Source: Selaginella moellendorffii (taxonomy: Eukaryota > Streptophyta > Lycopodiopsida > Selaginellales > Selaginellaceae). From it: a stretch of 64,000 nt of DNA. Made by a program: the position numbers and the translations under genes. Every line of letters starts with the position of its first letter. The stretch's first letter is position 1. Under the pieces are notes generated by a model. It made no database searches. It had not been told where the DNA came from and was given only the letters and a program-made list of their open reading frames with translations. The stretch covers positions 422,833 to 486,832 of the forward strand of contig NW_003314281.1 of the NCBI RefSeq assembly GCF_000143415.4, written 5' to 3'. Shown here piece after piece: positions 1 through 11,308 of this stretch.

Positions 1-2219
1 CGGGTTTATCATTGTCTTCTTCCGCATTTGTCTTGCAGGTTTGTTGTCCAAAATGCTTCTTTGTTAATTTGTTAAGTGCTGTATTTTTGCAGCTTCTTTC
101 AGAGAAGGGAGAACTTCCAACAAGATTTGGCTCTGCCACCCTTGGAATTCTTCTCTTTCAAGTACAAAATGCGCAACAAACTTCTTTTACTAACATGGTA
201 TTCCTAGGACATTGCTGTCGTACCTTTGCTGGTCATTCTACCAATTCTAGAAACCGGGGTATGTTATTCTGATATCTCATCTGCTCGTATCTTCATATCG
301 ATATTACAGAATTTTTCACAAGAGAGTCTCTGGCCTGTAATGGCGGCTGAAAGTCTAAAAGCCTTGGGTGGCTTGGGAGCACTGTCCCTTGGTGGACAAT
401 TACTTCTTCGTCGTATTTTTGAGGTTGGCCACCCCTCAAATCGCTTTATTTAATCGATTCAAATTGATACAGGTCGTAGCAGATGCAAGGAGCTCCGAAG
501 CTTTTGTAGCTCTTTGTTTGCTTACAGTCACTGGAACGTCTCTGCTAACGCAAAAACTTGGGTTCAGCGACACGGTATGTGTATTCATACTCAGGAGATG
601 CTTTTGTGCTGAATATTTCGTTGTGAAAGCTTGGAGCATTTCTCGCTGGTGCACTTCTAGCGGAGACAAATTATCGCACACAAGTCGAAGCAGACATTCG
701 TCCTTTCAGAGGATTATTGCTTGGACTGTTTTTTGTAACGACGGGCACATCGATCGATCTCCAGGTGAGGACAGAGCATTGTTTTTGACCGATTTTGATA
801 CTGTTCTATCCATTTTGCAGCTTTTAATTCGAGAGTGGCCAAATGTTTTAGCACTCCTAGGTGGCTTAATCGCGATAAAAACACTAATCACTACCGCCAT
901 TGGCAAGAAAGTTGGCTTGTCACTGCCAGAAAGTGTTCGTACTGGTCTGCTTCTCTCACAAGGTGGAGAATTTGCCTTCGTGGTTTTCGCCCTTGCAAAC
1001 AGGTACTCACAAAAGCGAGCTTTAGTGCCACTTTCTTATTACTTTTGTTGCTGTACAGGCTTGGAGTATTGCCCTTGGAGCTCAACCGTTTACTCATTAT
1101 CGTGGTTGTATTGTCGATGGCTCTCACTCCTTTCTTGAACGAGTTTGGTCGCAAGCTTGCTAACATTATTGAGTTGAAAATTCAACAAGATTCCACGGAG
1201 GTATACTGGCTTTTCACGTTGAAGCTGATCCAGGTAGTCTTTACAGATTAAAAAGGTGGAAATTCCTAAAGTTGCTGAGCCGGTTGTTATTGTTGGATTT
1301 GGTCAGACTGGCCAGGTTTCTGATCTACAGCATAGCTTAGTTTGCTTACTTTGTTTTTCCAGGTTCTAGCCAACTTCCTGTCTACACCTCTAGCAAATGG
1401 TCCTGGCGGTGATGTTGAAGGCTGGCCATATCTAGCATTTGATCTTGATCCTAACCGCGTGAAGGCAAGCTGAAGTTAGAACTACAAGAAGCTTTTTGTT
1501 TCTCATCTCTTCTATCAGGTGTCTAGAACGCTGGGCTTTCCTGTCCTGTATGGAGATGGATCACGGCCATTGGTGTTACAAACTGCTGGGGTGGTGAAAC
1601 CGAAGGCACTCATGGTGATGTACACTGGCAGAGGAAGTGCTGTGCGAGCAGTGGAGAGGCTGCGACTAGCATTTCCAGAGGTATTTTCATGTTTTTTTTT
1701 TTTTTGCACTAACCACCTGCGTGGACAGACGCCTATATTTGCTAGAGCACAAGACTTGGGACACTTGCTCGAGCTTAAACAAGCCGGCGCTACTGATGCT
1801 ATCTTGGAAAACGCTGAGGTATGCAAGCCTTTGCTTTTCTCAGTGTTAAAAAAGCTTTAAAAACCATCAGACGAGCTTGGAGCTTGGGTCTGTGCTACTC
1901 CGGGGCCTCGGAGTCATGCCGGACGACGTCAACTTCTTGAGACGCATAATGCGCGAGTCTCTGGATGTCCAAGCGCAGGAAGCACTGGAGAAGAAAGCTG
2001 GTGGCGAGTTTGCGTGGGTGAAACCATTCCAGGTGAGTATTCTAATGCAAGTTTTTTGCTATAGTTTGTACTTATGTTTCTCTTCCAAACCAGGACAAGG
2101 TGCGAGATCATTCCACCAAGACCGGGTCCAAACAAGATTTAAGCTCCGAGTCCTTAGCTAGCAATGGGAGCTTTGTAGATAATTCTGCACTGGAGAAGCA
2201 CCGTGACAATAAAACATGA
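1..2219 (+). CDS. KEA3: Plastid K+/H+ antiporter KEA3 (3' part, 5' end outside window)
   Basis: This is the C-terminal ~513 residues of a CPA2-type K+ efflux antiporter; the gene enters from the left edge. I see 14 exons: 1-38, 93-161, 208-258, 310-423, 473-574, 630-764, 821-1002, 1059-1200, 1247-1315, 1363-1464, 1519-1680, 1729-1818, 1871-2032 and 2094-2219. The joined protein has the Na+/H+-exchanger membrane part (segments GLSLSSSAFVLQ, TLGILLFQDIAVVPLL, LLSQGGEFAFVVF), then a TrkA-N/KTN nucleotide-binding domain beginning VVIVGFGQTGQVLA and containing YGDGSRP and ARAQDL. The membrane core and the KTN domain match KEA3 more closely than I remember for KEA1/2. The family exchanges K+ for H+ across the thylakoid membrane to adjust the proton gradient after light changes, with the KTN domain as regulator. 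The exon ending at 1464 has a GC donor. The C-tail after the KTN domain is short and polar. The transit peptide cannot be seen. Confidence 0.93.
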
Positions 2220-2365
2220 ATCACTCGGAACCATTCGAAAGCGTCAAGACAAGAGCAAAAGTTGGCGCAAATTGAGCAAGATAAGTGACACAAAAATGTG
2301 AAGGTAGTGCTCCACGCAACCAGATATCTGGAATATATCCCGGGATGCGTTACACACTCCCGAAC

Positions 2366-2372
2366 TATAAAA
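2366..2372 (+). promoter_or_regulatory. TATA box of the lipid-transfer protein gene
   Basis: TATAAAA lies 70 bp upstream of the ATG at 2442, in a 220-bp interval after the KEA3 stop codon. Position and sequence fit a core promoter for the small gene that follows. This is inferred from sequence only. Confidence 0.6.
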
Positions 2373-2441
2373 GCTTGCCAGGCAGCGCTTCTTCCACTCG
2401 TAGCAATCCAAAGCTTCTCGGAGAGAAGAAAGGAAAGAGAG

Positions 2442-2747
2442 ATGGCTGTGAAGATCGCAATGCTGGTGCTCGTGTCTTACATGTTAGTCTCCATGGCCGC
2501 GGCGGCTACATGCAGCAACAACTACTCGGCGCTGCTACCGTGTGCCGCCGCGACGCGCAGCGCTACGGCGACACCCTCGGCGGCGTGCTGCAAGGTGGTG
2601 GAGGGATTCAAGAGCAATCCGGCGTGCCTGTGCAGCACCATCGCCGCAGCAAGGGCCGCGGGATACAGCATCAACGAGCACAACGCAGAGAGCATCCCGA
2701 CGCGCTGCAAGCTGCACGGATACACCCCGTGCAGCAAGAAGAACTAA
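2442..2747 (+). CDS. Small secreted 8-cysteine lipid-transfer-like protein
   Basis: Intronless gene for a 101-residue protein. Residues 1-22 form a typical signal peptide (hydrophobic stretch IAMLVLVSYMLVSMAAAA). The mature part has the eight-cysteine pattern C-X9-C-X14-CC-X11-CXC-X24-C-X7-C of the plant nsLTP / protease-inhibitor / 2S albumin superfamily. Such proteins form a four-helix bundle with four disulfides around a hydrophobic cavity and bind lipids in the apoplast, in cuticle building or defence signalling. The spacing is nearer to the small type-2 or DIR1-like classes than to classical LTP1, but I cannot place the subclass. The ATG at 2442 is chosen because it gives the signal peptide and follows a TATA box by 70 bp; an upstream in-frame ATG at 2298 would hide the signal peptide. 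Confidence 0.85.
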   Translation: MAVKIAMLVLVSYMLVSMAAAATCSNNYSALLPCAAATRSATATPSAACCKVVEGFKSNPACLCSTIAAARAAGYSINEHNAESIPTRCKLHGYTPCSKKN

Positions 2748-2811
2748 CTAGGCTTCTCGCTTTCTCGGATCTTCCATGTCGAGAGGATGAGCTATTCGTA
2801 GATTATAGAGA

Positions 2812-2817
2812 GAATAA
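2812..2817 (+). terminator. Candidate poly(A) signal of the LTP gene
   Basis: AATAAA sits 65 bp past the LTP stop codon. It lies directly before the first ATG of the next gene (2820), so the transcript end of one gene and the 5' end of the other must be very close or overlap. Confidence 0.45.
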
Positions 2818-2819
2818 AG

Positions 2820-5576
2820 ATGAATAAGATGGCTTACCAAGGACTAACCCTGAACCTAATTAACATGAAGGAACGAAAAGCTACCAAGCGCTTTGTGGAT
2901 TACCAGGCGCTGCTCAAGGTACTGTGGTCTACTCTTCCCCGCCAAAAGTATGCCACGGGAGGCGAGGTTGATGCAAGCAAATTCGCCATGCCCGCCTCCT
3001 TGCGAGTGGAGGGCGCTGGAGATCTCGCCCTTCCTCTCTCCGGCGATGGCTTCCTCAAGCTCAAGGCCGTGTCACAGCAAGCACCGTATGGAAAGGGCGA
3101 GGAAACTTTGCTCGACACTGATGTCCGCCGTGCATGGCAAGTAGACGCGTCCAAAGTGAGTTGCCCTCAAATCCCAGACTTTTTCTCAAAGGTGGTGCTC
3201 GACATGGCCGTTCCCGCGATGGAGGAGATGGGGATCGATGCGGCTGCGCTTGGCTTGGACGTGAGACTGTATAAGCTGCTTCTGTATGAGCAGCGTGGCC
3301 ACTTCAAGTCTCACAGGGATACCGAGAAGGAGGTTGGGATGTTTGCGACGATGATCTTGCAGCTTCCAACAGAGTCCGGGCACGAGGGTGGCAAGCTGGA
3401 GATTCTTCATGGGAAGAAGAGTGTCACTTTTGATTTCTCTGGTCCCGATTCAAGGACGGGGTACTTTCAGACGGCTTTCTTCTGCGATTGCGAGCACAAG
3501 CTGGCCGAGGTGACGAGCGGGACAAGGCTTTGCCTGGTGTTCAGCCTGGTGCGGAGCAATGCAAAGTTTGTGGATGTCGATGCTCGCCACTACGTGTCAG
3601 CCATCGGGAGTGTTCAAAGCCAGCTGAAACAATGGGCTGAGAAAATGCAAGGCTCCTCGTCACCGATCCTCGCCATTCCTCTGGGCCACAAGTACTCGAA
3701 CAACAGCCTGAGCTTTGCGGGGCTCAAGGGACACGACAGGGTTGTCGCAGCGCTTGTGCTGAGCTGCACAAGCTTCCTCGACGTTTATCTCTGCATGCTC
3801 GTCAAGCACACCATCGATAACGAGATTTGTGACACATTCGAGGTTGACTACAGTGTGGAGAACTGGACAACAATCGACGATCAAAAACCCGAGCACTTCA
3901 CAAGTAGCAGCTTGTCTTTAGAAAATCAGGTTGTGAGGGACGACAGCAACAAGGGAGATCCTTTTGACGACTCACCAGACAAGAAGGAGACTGAGCCATA
4001 CAATGGCAACGATGGCGGCGATACAAACTCGTTCTATCATACCGCAGCTCTGGTGGTGTGGCCCAAGGATTGCAGAATGGAGGCGCTGTGCGCAACACAG
4101 TCAGTAAGATCTATAGTGAACTGGCTCGAGGAGCAGCGCAAGCGCGAGCCTGGCCGGACGAGTGAGGATTTAGAGCGATACGTGGATGCTTTGTCAAACT
4201 CCCAGGATACAAGGTTGAATGTGAAAATTCTGCTAGAGTTTTGCATCAATCACGACTTTCGCGATGCAGCCTTTTCGGTCATGAAGAAGTGGGGGATGAA
4301 GCTCATGGAAACAGAAGCACAGGCTATGGTTGCTGCGGTACAAAAGTATGGATGGGATGAATGCTACAGCGGGGTGATTGAGGGGCTGTTGCAGAAGAAA
4401 GATAAGGTGCCTGAGGAGATTGTAAGCTTTGCTGAGCATCTGAGTGAGAGTGGCTTGCAGGAGGCGGCCGTAGTTTTTGCATATAAGCTCTTGGAGGACG
4501 AGAAAGTCTGCACGAGCGATTTGTTTTTGACACGTCTGCTGGGCTTCTTCGTCAAGTGTGGACGTGAAGATGACGCATGGAAGATTTTGGATACCGCATC
4601 CACACTTTATGACTTTCCCGCTGGCTGCTTGGTCCAGGTAGTCAAAAAATGGGGAGAGAGCAGCTTTCTTCGCATCGAAGAGTCTTGGGAGAAGACGCTG
4701 GCAATCAAAGAGGCTTCATGGGAGAGAGAAGCAGAGAAACCCGAGGAGAGCTATGGAAGATCTTTTAAATGTCCACCTTTGCCCAGTGAAACAGCGAAGA
4801 AAAAGATGGAAAAGCTGGCTAAGCTCCAGCTGGAAGGAAGGAGAGGATTTCTGCAAGTAATTGCCGAATTTGTCTTGGAGCTGGAGTCTCAAGGATGTCA
4901 CGATGCTGCAAGGGCCTTGGCAAAGAAGAGATTCATCAAGGATGTTGACCTCGAAGAAATCTATGGTGGGCTAAGCGAGATTGGTAGTGACGATGCACTT
5001 GTGCTGCTCTTGGCTCTGGATGAGAAATTCCATGATGCCGTGAGGAAAGTGAAAGATCGGGAGCTAAGAAATACTGTGATCAAATTGAAACAAGCAGCAG
5101 GGCTGATTGGCTTGAAGAAGGATGAAAAGGTGACGCAGCTCTTCTTGGAACTTTTGTCACGAGCACTGATATACCGCAGTCACAACAAGGAACTGGCTGA
5201 AGTTGCAATTTGGCTGGGCAACGAGGAGATAGTGGGAAGTATAGTAAAGCGTGTGAGAAGTGGTGAATTTAAACTTTTGGAGAAAAACTTGGGTGGAGTC
5301 GAGACATGGGACGATATTGCTAGCTTGAATAAGAGAGCCAAGAGATGGGATGATGCTGCTAGAGATGGGTTGAAGAAGGTGATTAATGCTAAAATTTACT
5401 ACTATGAAGGGCACAATGATGAAGTGGATGAAGAAGATGAAGAAGATGAAGAAGATGAAGAAGACGAGCACCAAAAACTAAACCCAAGGCTTGATCGTGT
5501 CAACTATGAGCGAATGATACAAAGCTCGGGTGACAAGATCGAGAAGCTGCAGAAGCTCTTGAACAAATTGGCTTGA
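2820..5576 (+). CDS. Intronless 2-oxoglutarate/Fe(II) oxygenase with long helical C-terminal region
   Basis: Single-exon frame of 918 residues. Residues ~90-245 form a prolyl-4-hydroxylase-like 2OG/Fe(II) dioxygenase core: LYKLLLYEQRGHF, then H165-x-D167 (SHRDTEKE), a distal H226 in CDCEHK, and R236 (SGTRLCLVF) where the 2OG carboxylate is bound. All four active-site residues are present, so catalysis is plausible; the substrate is unknown. Residues ~420-860 are mostly charged helices with HEAT/TPR-like character, and residues ~868-885 are an acidic run of E/D. No signal peptide or membrane segment is visible, so a cytosolic or nuclear protein is likely. The true start may be any of the clustered Met codons 2820, 2829 or 2865. 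It lies 72 bp behind the LTP stop codon. A broken, rearranged copy of its C-terminal half lies at ~11310-12000. Lack of introns among intron-rich neighbours suggests retroposition or a retro-derived family. Confidence 0.8.
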   Translation: MNKMAYQGLTLNLINMKERKATKRFVDYQALLKVLWSTLPRQKYATGGEVDASKFAMPASLRVEGAGDLALPLSGDGFLKLKAVSQQAPYGKGEETLLDTDVRRAWQVDASKVSCPQIPDFFSKVVLDMAVPAMEEMGIDAAALGLDVRLYKLLLYEQRGHFKSHRDTEKEVGMFATMILQLPTESGHEGGKLEILHGKKSVTFDFSGPDSRTGYFQTAFFCDCEHKLAEVTSGTRLCLVFSLVRSNAKFVDVDARHYVSAIGSVQSQLKQWAEKMQGSSSPILAIPLGHKYSNNSLSFAGLKGHDRVVAALVLSCTSFLDVYLCMLVKHTIDNEICDTFEVDYSVENWTTIDDQKPEHFTSSSLSLENQVVRDDSNKGDPFDDSPDKKETEPYNGNDGGDTNSFYHTAALVVWPKDCRMEALCATQSVRSIVNWLEEQRKREPGRTSEDLERYVDALSNSQDTRLNVKILLEFCINHDFRDAAFSVMKKWGMKLMETEAQAMVAAVQKYGWDECYSGVIEGLLQKKDKVPEEIVSFAEHLSESGLQEAAVVFAYKLLEDEKVCTSDLFLTRLLGFFVKCGREDDAWKILDTASTLYDFPAGCLVQVVKKWGESSFLRIEESWEKTLAIKEASWEREAEKPEESYGRSFKCPPLPSETAKKKMEKLAKLQLEGRRGFLQVIAEFVLELESQGCHDAARALAKKRFIKDVDLEEIYGGLSEIGSDDALVLLLALDEKFHDAVRKVKDRELRNTVIKLKQAAGLIGLKKDEKVTQLFLELLSRALIYRSHNKELAEVAIWLGNEEIVGSIVKRVRSGEFKLLEKNLGGVETWDDIASLNKRAKRWDDAARDGLKKVINAKIYYYEGHNDEVDEEDEEDEEDEEDEHQKLNPRLDRVNYERMIQSSGDKIEKLQKLLNKLA

Positions 5577-6131
5577 TTTGGATGGTCGATGTTGAGTCAT
5601 ATTCACTTGTTTAATTCAAATCCTGCTAAGATATTGAAAAATATAAAATATAACTTTGGCTAGCTAAAATATCGATCTACCTGCGCAATGCACAGCTGCC
5701 ACCGCGGAGATCGATTGCACCAGCATTGGCCACCTTGCTGGGCCAAGATTAGACGCTGAAAAAACTCCATACATGATCTTGGGATCAAGGAACATACGCA
5801 AACAAAGATCAATCCATCGTCTAATATAGCCAGGATTACACAATTGACTACGACTCCACGCCTGATGGCCATGGCCCTTAAAATTAGGGCTACCATTTAT
5901 AGACGTGGCATGCCAAGTGTGTTGTGGCATACGTGGCAGCGTACTCATCTGCCACGTGTTAGTAAGAAATGGAGATGGACTGGTCGGCCGGCGGAGATTC
6001 TCTTGCAAGCAAGTGTCAGTGCCGCGCATGGATCCAAACAGTGGCATCCTTGTCTTTCCATCCTTACAATGCGAGCGATCAAATATCCATTCCATGGTTT
6101 GGAACATAGATGTTAAAATTTTCCGATCATC
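5577..6131 (+). other. Intergenic region, probable promoter of the U-box ligase gene
   Basis: 555 bp between the oxygenase stop and the LIN-type ATG. It is moderately AT-rich with no coding pattern on either strand. The only feature I note is a TATA-like ATTTATAGA near 5893-5901. Nothing else can be supported. Confidence 0.4.
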
Positions 6132-9100
6132 ATGACAATGCTTCCATTGTTTGACGCGAGCATAGAGAATGTCCTCCTCTCTTCCGTGTCGCGCTATGCC
6201 CTGGATGCCCTAATCGATCCATCCCAGCGGCGGCGGCAGCGCGAGGCGGAGCGGCGGTGGATCCTCGATCGGCAGCAGCAGCAGCAGGGCCAAGATCGCG
6301 AGGTCAGGTATGCGGATCAGGCAGTGCTCGCGAATCTTGGCTGGGGTATCGACGCGCTCGAGGAGGCGATCCAGACCGGCAATGTGGAGACGAAGATCGC
6401 TCGGCTGGATTACGCCGAGAAGATGCTCCAGGTGTGCGCGCTGCTGGATCGGGGGAGTGATACGGCGGGGATCTCCAATGCCTATCTCGCTGCCTCGGCT
6501 CACATGAATCTGGCGCTGGTGTGGAAGCTGCGGAGCGACGATCGCAGGGCCGCCGAGAATCTCCTGGAGATGTTCATCGCCGAGCCTTTCCAGTCGAGAG
6601 TGGATTTTGCTCCGGGGCTGTGGGAAGCGCTGTTCCAGCGGCATTTGACAGGGATCTCGAGCTGGTACTCTGAGCAGCGAGCGAAGCTACTCGCTGCTCC
6701 ATCATCTCAGGATCACGCAACACTTGGTCATGGTGGTGACTATAGTGTGGATTTTCCTTCATACTCCAGGGACGATTTCTTTGCGGTTTCTACCGATGAA
6801 GTGGCTCTCAACAATCTCCTTTCGGCGGTTACTCCTGAGCAAGCAGCTCAACTCCAGGTGCTCGAGGAGCTCTACCAGAACACGCTGGACGATCACACCC
6901 GACAATATGCCAAGTTCTACAGGGATTGTTTGAGGCTTCCGTCGTCACAGCTCAAGGTGGTCAAGCCTTTGCTGCCGACTGCTGAGCCGCCGGCAACGGA
7001 CGAAGTCTTCCAGCCTTTGAAAGCTCAGCTGGAAGTGATTCAGGAGCATGAGAGCGACGAAGAGAGGTACTGTGGCTGCGGCTGTCGGTTTTCTGGATTG
7101 TTTTTTATCTTGTCCGCTCCGATGATCTTATTGCAGGGATGGAGACAATGAATTAGTGAACGACACGGAAACGCAATTGTCGTTTTCGCGGCAAATCAAA
7201 GATCACAAGAGCTCTGAAGACAAGAAACAGCCAGCAAGCGCGACTTCTTCAAATGGAGCTTCACTTTCGCGCTCTTCCTCGTTTGACAAGATGAGTGAAA
7301 GGTCGCACGAGCATGCGCATCCTATGTCAAGATCTTCTTCAATCAGTGCTGAGTTTTCAAGACCAGGGGCTCAACAGAAAACGTCTCGATCATGTTCCTT
7401 TAATCGGAGCGAACTGGATACGAGTGAGCGCTCACTAGAGCGAAGGTCCTCGTTGAATCACGTCGAGCACTTGAATTCTATCTCCAGAGACGGTGATATT
7501 TACGATGAAGAAAGGTACTCTTACTACTTACTTTAGGGAGCAGTCCCTGACATTTTCTTTACAGGTCTGTGACGTCTGAAACGGATGCGTATGAAAGACG
7601 CATGGTCAGGCCTCCGAAAGACTTTGTCTGCCCCATCACGAACCAGCTCTTCGATGATCCAGTGACACTTGAGACAGGACAGACTTACGAACGAACAGCC
7701 ATACGGGAATGGCTGGAAAGAGGGAACACAACTTGTCCCATCACCCGGCAGCTCTTAAAAAATAGAGCTCTTCCAAGTACCAACTACGTGCTGAAGCGGC
7801 TGGTGGAAAACTGGAAGGAAATACACGGTGCCGGCAATTCTATGGAGTCCTTTTACGACGAGAACCAAGAGCTCTGGCAAGATTTGGAAAATGAGGATGC
7901 GTTGCTACGTTCTTCTCCGAGCAGTGTCATCAGCTCAAGCTCCAGGCAAAGTCAAGCGCACAAGAAACATATGAAGGGTGACGCATCCGCTGTTGAAGGC
8001 TTCATGCACGAGCTAAAACCCGCGGTGGAGCGTTTGTGCGTGTCCGAGGATTTGCAAGAATGCGAGCAGGCCGTCATGACCATCGCAGCAGTCTGGGAAA
8101 AGTGTTGCGGTGACTTTAGAGTCGAGGCCAGCCTGACCAAAGCCAGCGTGATCGAGGGACTCGTAGAGGTGCTGTCGGTTTCAGTAGCGCAGGAAGTGCA
8201 AGTTGCTGCAGCTCGGATTCTCTCGGCACTGGTTGCAAGCGATGAATTTACGAGGCACACCATCGTCAGAGCGGACCCAGAACTCGAGTCGATTGTGAGG
8301 CTCTTGAAGAACGAAGTGGCTCAAGGAGCTGTTCTTCTTCATCAGTTGAAACTCTCGGCGAACGAGATGAACGCTCTAGACATTGTAGCAGACCTGGTGA
8401 AAATCCTAAGGAAAGGATTGGATGGTGTACAAGGACAGGGTGACAAACTTTGTAGTCCAAAGGCTGCCGCAGTTGGCTTACTCCAGCAACTGGTATCAAC
8501 AAGTCCCGAGAGGCCTCATTCAAGTGCTCATTTGCTACTGGCTCTGGAAGCAGTCCCCATTCTGATAGAGAATCTCAAAGCAAAGGACATCGACGAGAGG
8601 CTGTCCACCATCTCAGTCCTGCTTTGCTGCATGGAAGCAGACGGCCGGTGCAGGAACTTGATATCCAGGACTGCACAGTTGGGACCTGTTGTGGAAATCC
8701 TTGTTAGAGGCTCTGGTTCCGCTCGGGAGCTGGCTACATTCTTCTTCTTGGAGCTTGCTCACTCAAACAGGTATGACTGAATCTTTCTTGACAATTTGCA
8801 AAACGACTTGTAAAAACAGGAGAGAGACCAACAACAAGGTGCTTACAACTGTGAAGAACGAGGGGATCCTTTCCACGATGCATGTTCTCTTTGTTGCTTG
8901 TCAAAAGGCGCCTATTGAGCATAAGCATACGATTGCAGTGCTTATGCTTCAGCTTGAGATTCTGGTGGGTAGCGTGCCCTTTTTCCCTCGCATTTTGCAA
9001 ATATACTTAAAATTTGGCAGGGCCAGCGACGACAGCAAAGTATTTACAAAGAGGAAGCTTTGGATGCAATTGTAGCTGCACTGAGCAGAGAGTCACCATT

Positions 9101-11031
9101 TGATTGCCAAGTTGAAACAGCTGAAGCATTGGTGGCATTAGTGGGAAGATTTTCGTATGCGGGTACGCCTCTAACAGAAGCCTGGCTGCTCAAGTTAGCT
9201 GGTCTAGAGCAGCCTTATGAACTTCTTACGAACGAGGATCCTCAACAGGAACGCGAGGTTCTGGTGTCACAAAATCTCTATATTGATGGCTTGCTAATTG
9301 TGATCACGTTGTCAGGCTGCAGAAGAAAAGGCTGCAAATCTGTGGGAACTGAATGCGGCTAGAGTGTTCCTTGAATTCGAAGGAGGGGCAATTCTGGAGG
9401 CTCTCGGAGCTATGTTGCAAAGCAAAAACCTCGAGTTATGGAAGCCGTGCATGATATTTGCAGTCTGGTTGAGTTTCGTGGTGAAAAAGCTGCCTAGCTC
9501 AGGTCTCCGGCCATATTTTCGTCGATATTTTCTGGCACCTTTTGTGGTAGCACTGGAATCTGCGAAAAATGTCCAACAAAAAGTATTGGCTGCGTTGGGA
9601 CTACACACATTCCTCGACGATCCAGGTAATAAAACTTGGTTAGCCTTCCAACTATTACAAGGCCTTAGTACTGTCTCTGTGCAGAAAGTATGCAAGAGCT
9701 TATTGGCTACGCTAAGGATGTGGTCAAGCCATTGAGGCAACTGAAGAAGGTGACATGGATTGCACAGGAGTTTAGTGAAGCTTTTATCAAGTGTACGTCG
9801 TTGAATCCAGTAAGTAGAAAGATCTCCGTTCTATAGAGCAAGAAAGTGAGCTTTTTAACATAACAGATGGAGCTCTGGCAACATTCTGAAGTTGGTCAAT
9901 TGGATGTCACTCGAAGCGGGGAGGTTCGATGCCTCGCACGAAGTAAAGGAAGGCTTTTCAGCGGACACTCCGACGGCAGCATTCAGGTTTCAGTTTCTCT
10001 CACTCAATTCTATGTAATGTGAGTTTTGCTTTTCAGGTCTGGGAAACAAAGAAAAAGGTGCCAACTTTGCTTCTGGTACTTACTGACCATAGCAAGGCCG
10101 TGACGAGCCTGGCCTTGTCGTCGTCTTCAAACCGGCTGTATAGTGCCTCGCTCGACAGGACTGTTCGGGTAAGCACAACTTTAGAGATTTTCGGCTGTTA
10201 AGTAACTCGGAGAGGCAATCTTTTCAGGTGTGGGCAATCTCACCGGAGAGTGTTCTCTGCATGAATGTGTTGGACTTCAAGGAAGCCGTCGGTGCACTGG
10301 CCATCAGTGGATCTACAATAGTGACCGCAACAGCTCAAGGCAATGGAATCAAGGTTGGTTTTACATTTATCCTCTGCATCCAGAACTTGAGTTTCTTCTG
10401 TGTTCTTCAAGGTACAAGCTGAAACTAACTCGTCGAAGCAACTCAATTCTGGCAAGCACGTCCAATGTCTTGCTGTTTCAAATGGAAATGTCTATTGTGG
10501 ATGCACCGATACGAGCATCCAGGTAAATAGTAAAAATGCACACTTCAGTCTGAAAGAAATATTTTGGATACAATGCTTGGCAGGAAGTTGATCTAGAGGA
10601 AAATTCTGTTGTGACCATCCAGCCAGGAACGCGATCTCTACTGGGAAAGAAGCCAGTCTACGCTATACAAATTTTCAAGAGCGAGATTTTCTCTGCTGGA
10701 GCTGTTGTGGAAGGAGCAGCAGTCAAGGTAAGGAAAGTCTCCAATCAATACAAAGTTTCATATACCTCGTCTCTAATGGCAGGTATGGGATCAAACCGAC
10801 TACTCTTTGAAGCGATCTCTTCCCACAAACTTGGAGATTCGATCCATAGCAGTGCACGACGATTTCCTGTACCTCGGATCGTCGTCGGGAATCATCGAGG
10901 TTTGGCTGAGGGAGAGAAACACTAGAGTCTCGGTGCTTAACATTGGCAGCAAAGTTAACGCACTCTTGCCGGACGGAGATGTTGTCTACAGCGCGTCAGA
11001 GGATGGAAAGATAAGAATCATCTCGTTTTGA
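6132..11031 (+). CDS. LIN: LIN/CERBERUS-type E3 ubiquitin ligase: U-box, ARM repeats, WD40
   Basis: Thirteen exons: 6132-7066, 7137-7514, 7565-8770, 8820-8964, 9021-9257, 9316-9625, 9685-9809, 9867-9986, 10037-10168, 10228-10353, 10412-10522, 10584-10727 and 10783-11031. Joined, they encode ~1405 residues, close to Lotus CERBERUS. The N-terminal ~310 residues are a helical LIN-type domain. A serine-rich linker follows (~315-440). The U-box starts near residue 454 (PKDFVCPITNQLFDDPVTLE, then TYERTAIREWLERGNTTCPI), with the residues for E2 contact intact. ARM-like helices follow, then C-terminal WD40 repeats (LFSGHSDGSIQVWE, LYSASLDRTVRVW, IYSASEDGKIRI-type strands). U-box proteins pass ubiquitin from an E2 to a target; in legumes CERBERUS/LIN is needed for rhizobial infection threads and helps mycorrhizal colonisation. 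Selaginella does not nodulate, so an ancestral role is implied. The targets are unknown. Confidence 0.9.
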
Positions 11032-11308
11032 TAGACGTCCAAAGTTTTAACTCAGAGCTTGGATTGAGAAAACAAATTGGTCTAATTCCAAACATTGTTT
11101 TCATCATTATGGAAGAACTCAAGCCATGTCTTCAAGAGCTTGCGAACCATCTCCAAGAACTGTCAATGACAACACGCTCATTCCTTGGGTTGCTGTTGTT
11201 ATCTTACAATTCACTATTTCTCAACAAAGAACTGAGCTACAACCACCTCTTCAAACTTTTCCTGGAATCACTGTCTCATCCTTGGATTTCTTCACTAAAC
11301 TTCTTTGT
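11032..11308. other. Intergenic region downstream of the U-box ligase gene
   Basis: No convincing gene. It contains two imperfect copies of a CTGGAATCA-containing stretch (near 11261 and 11338), which may be decayed flanks of the pseudogene that follows. Nothing else is recognised. Confidence 0.4.
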
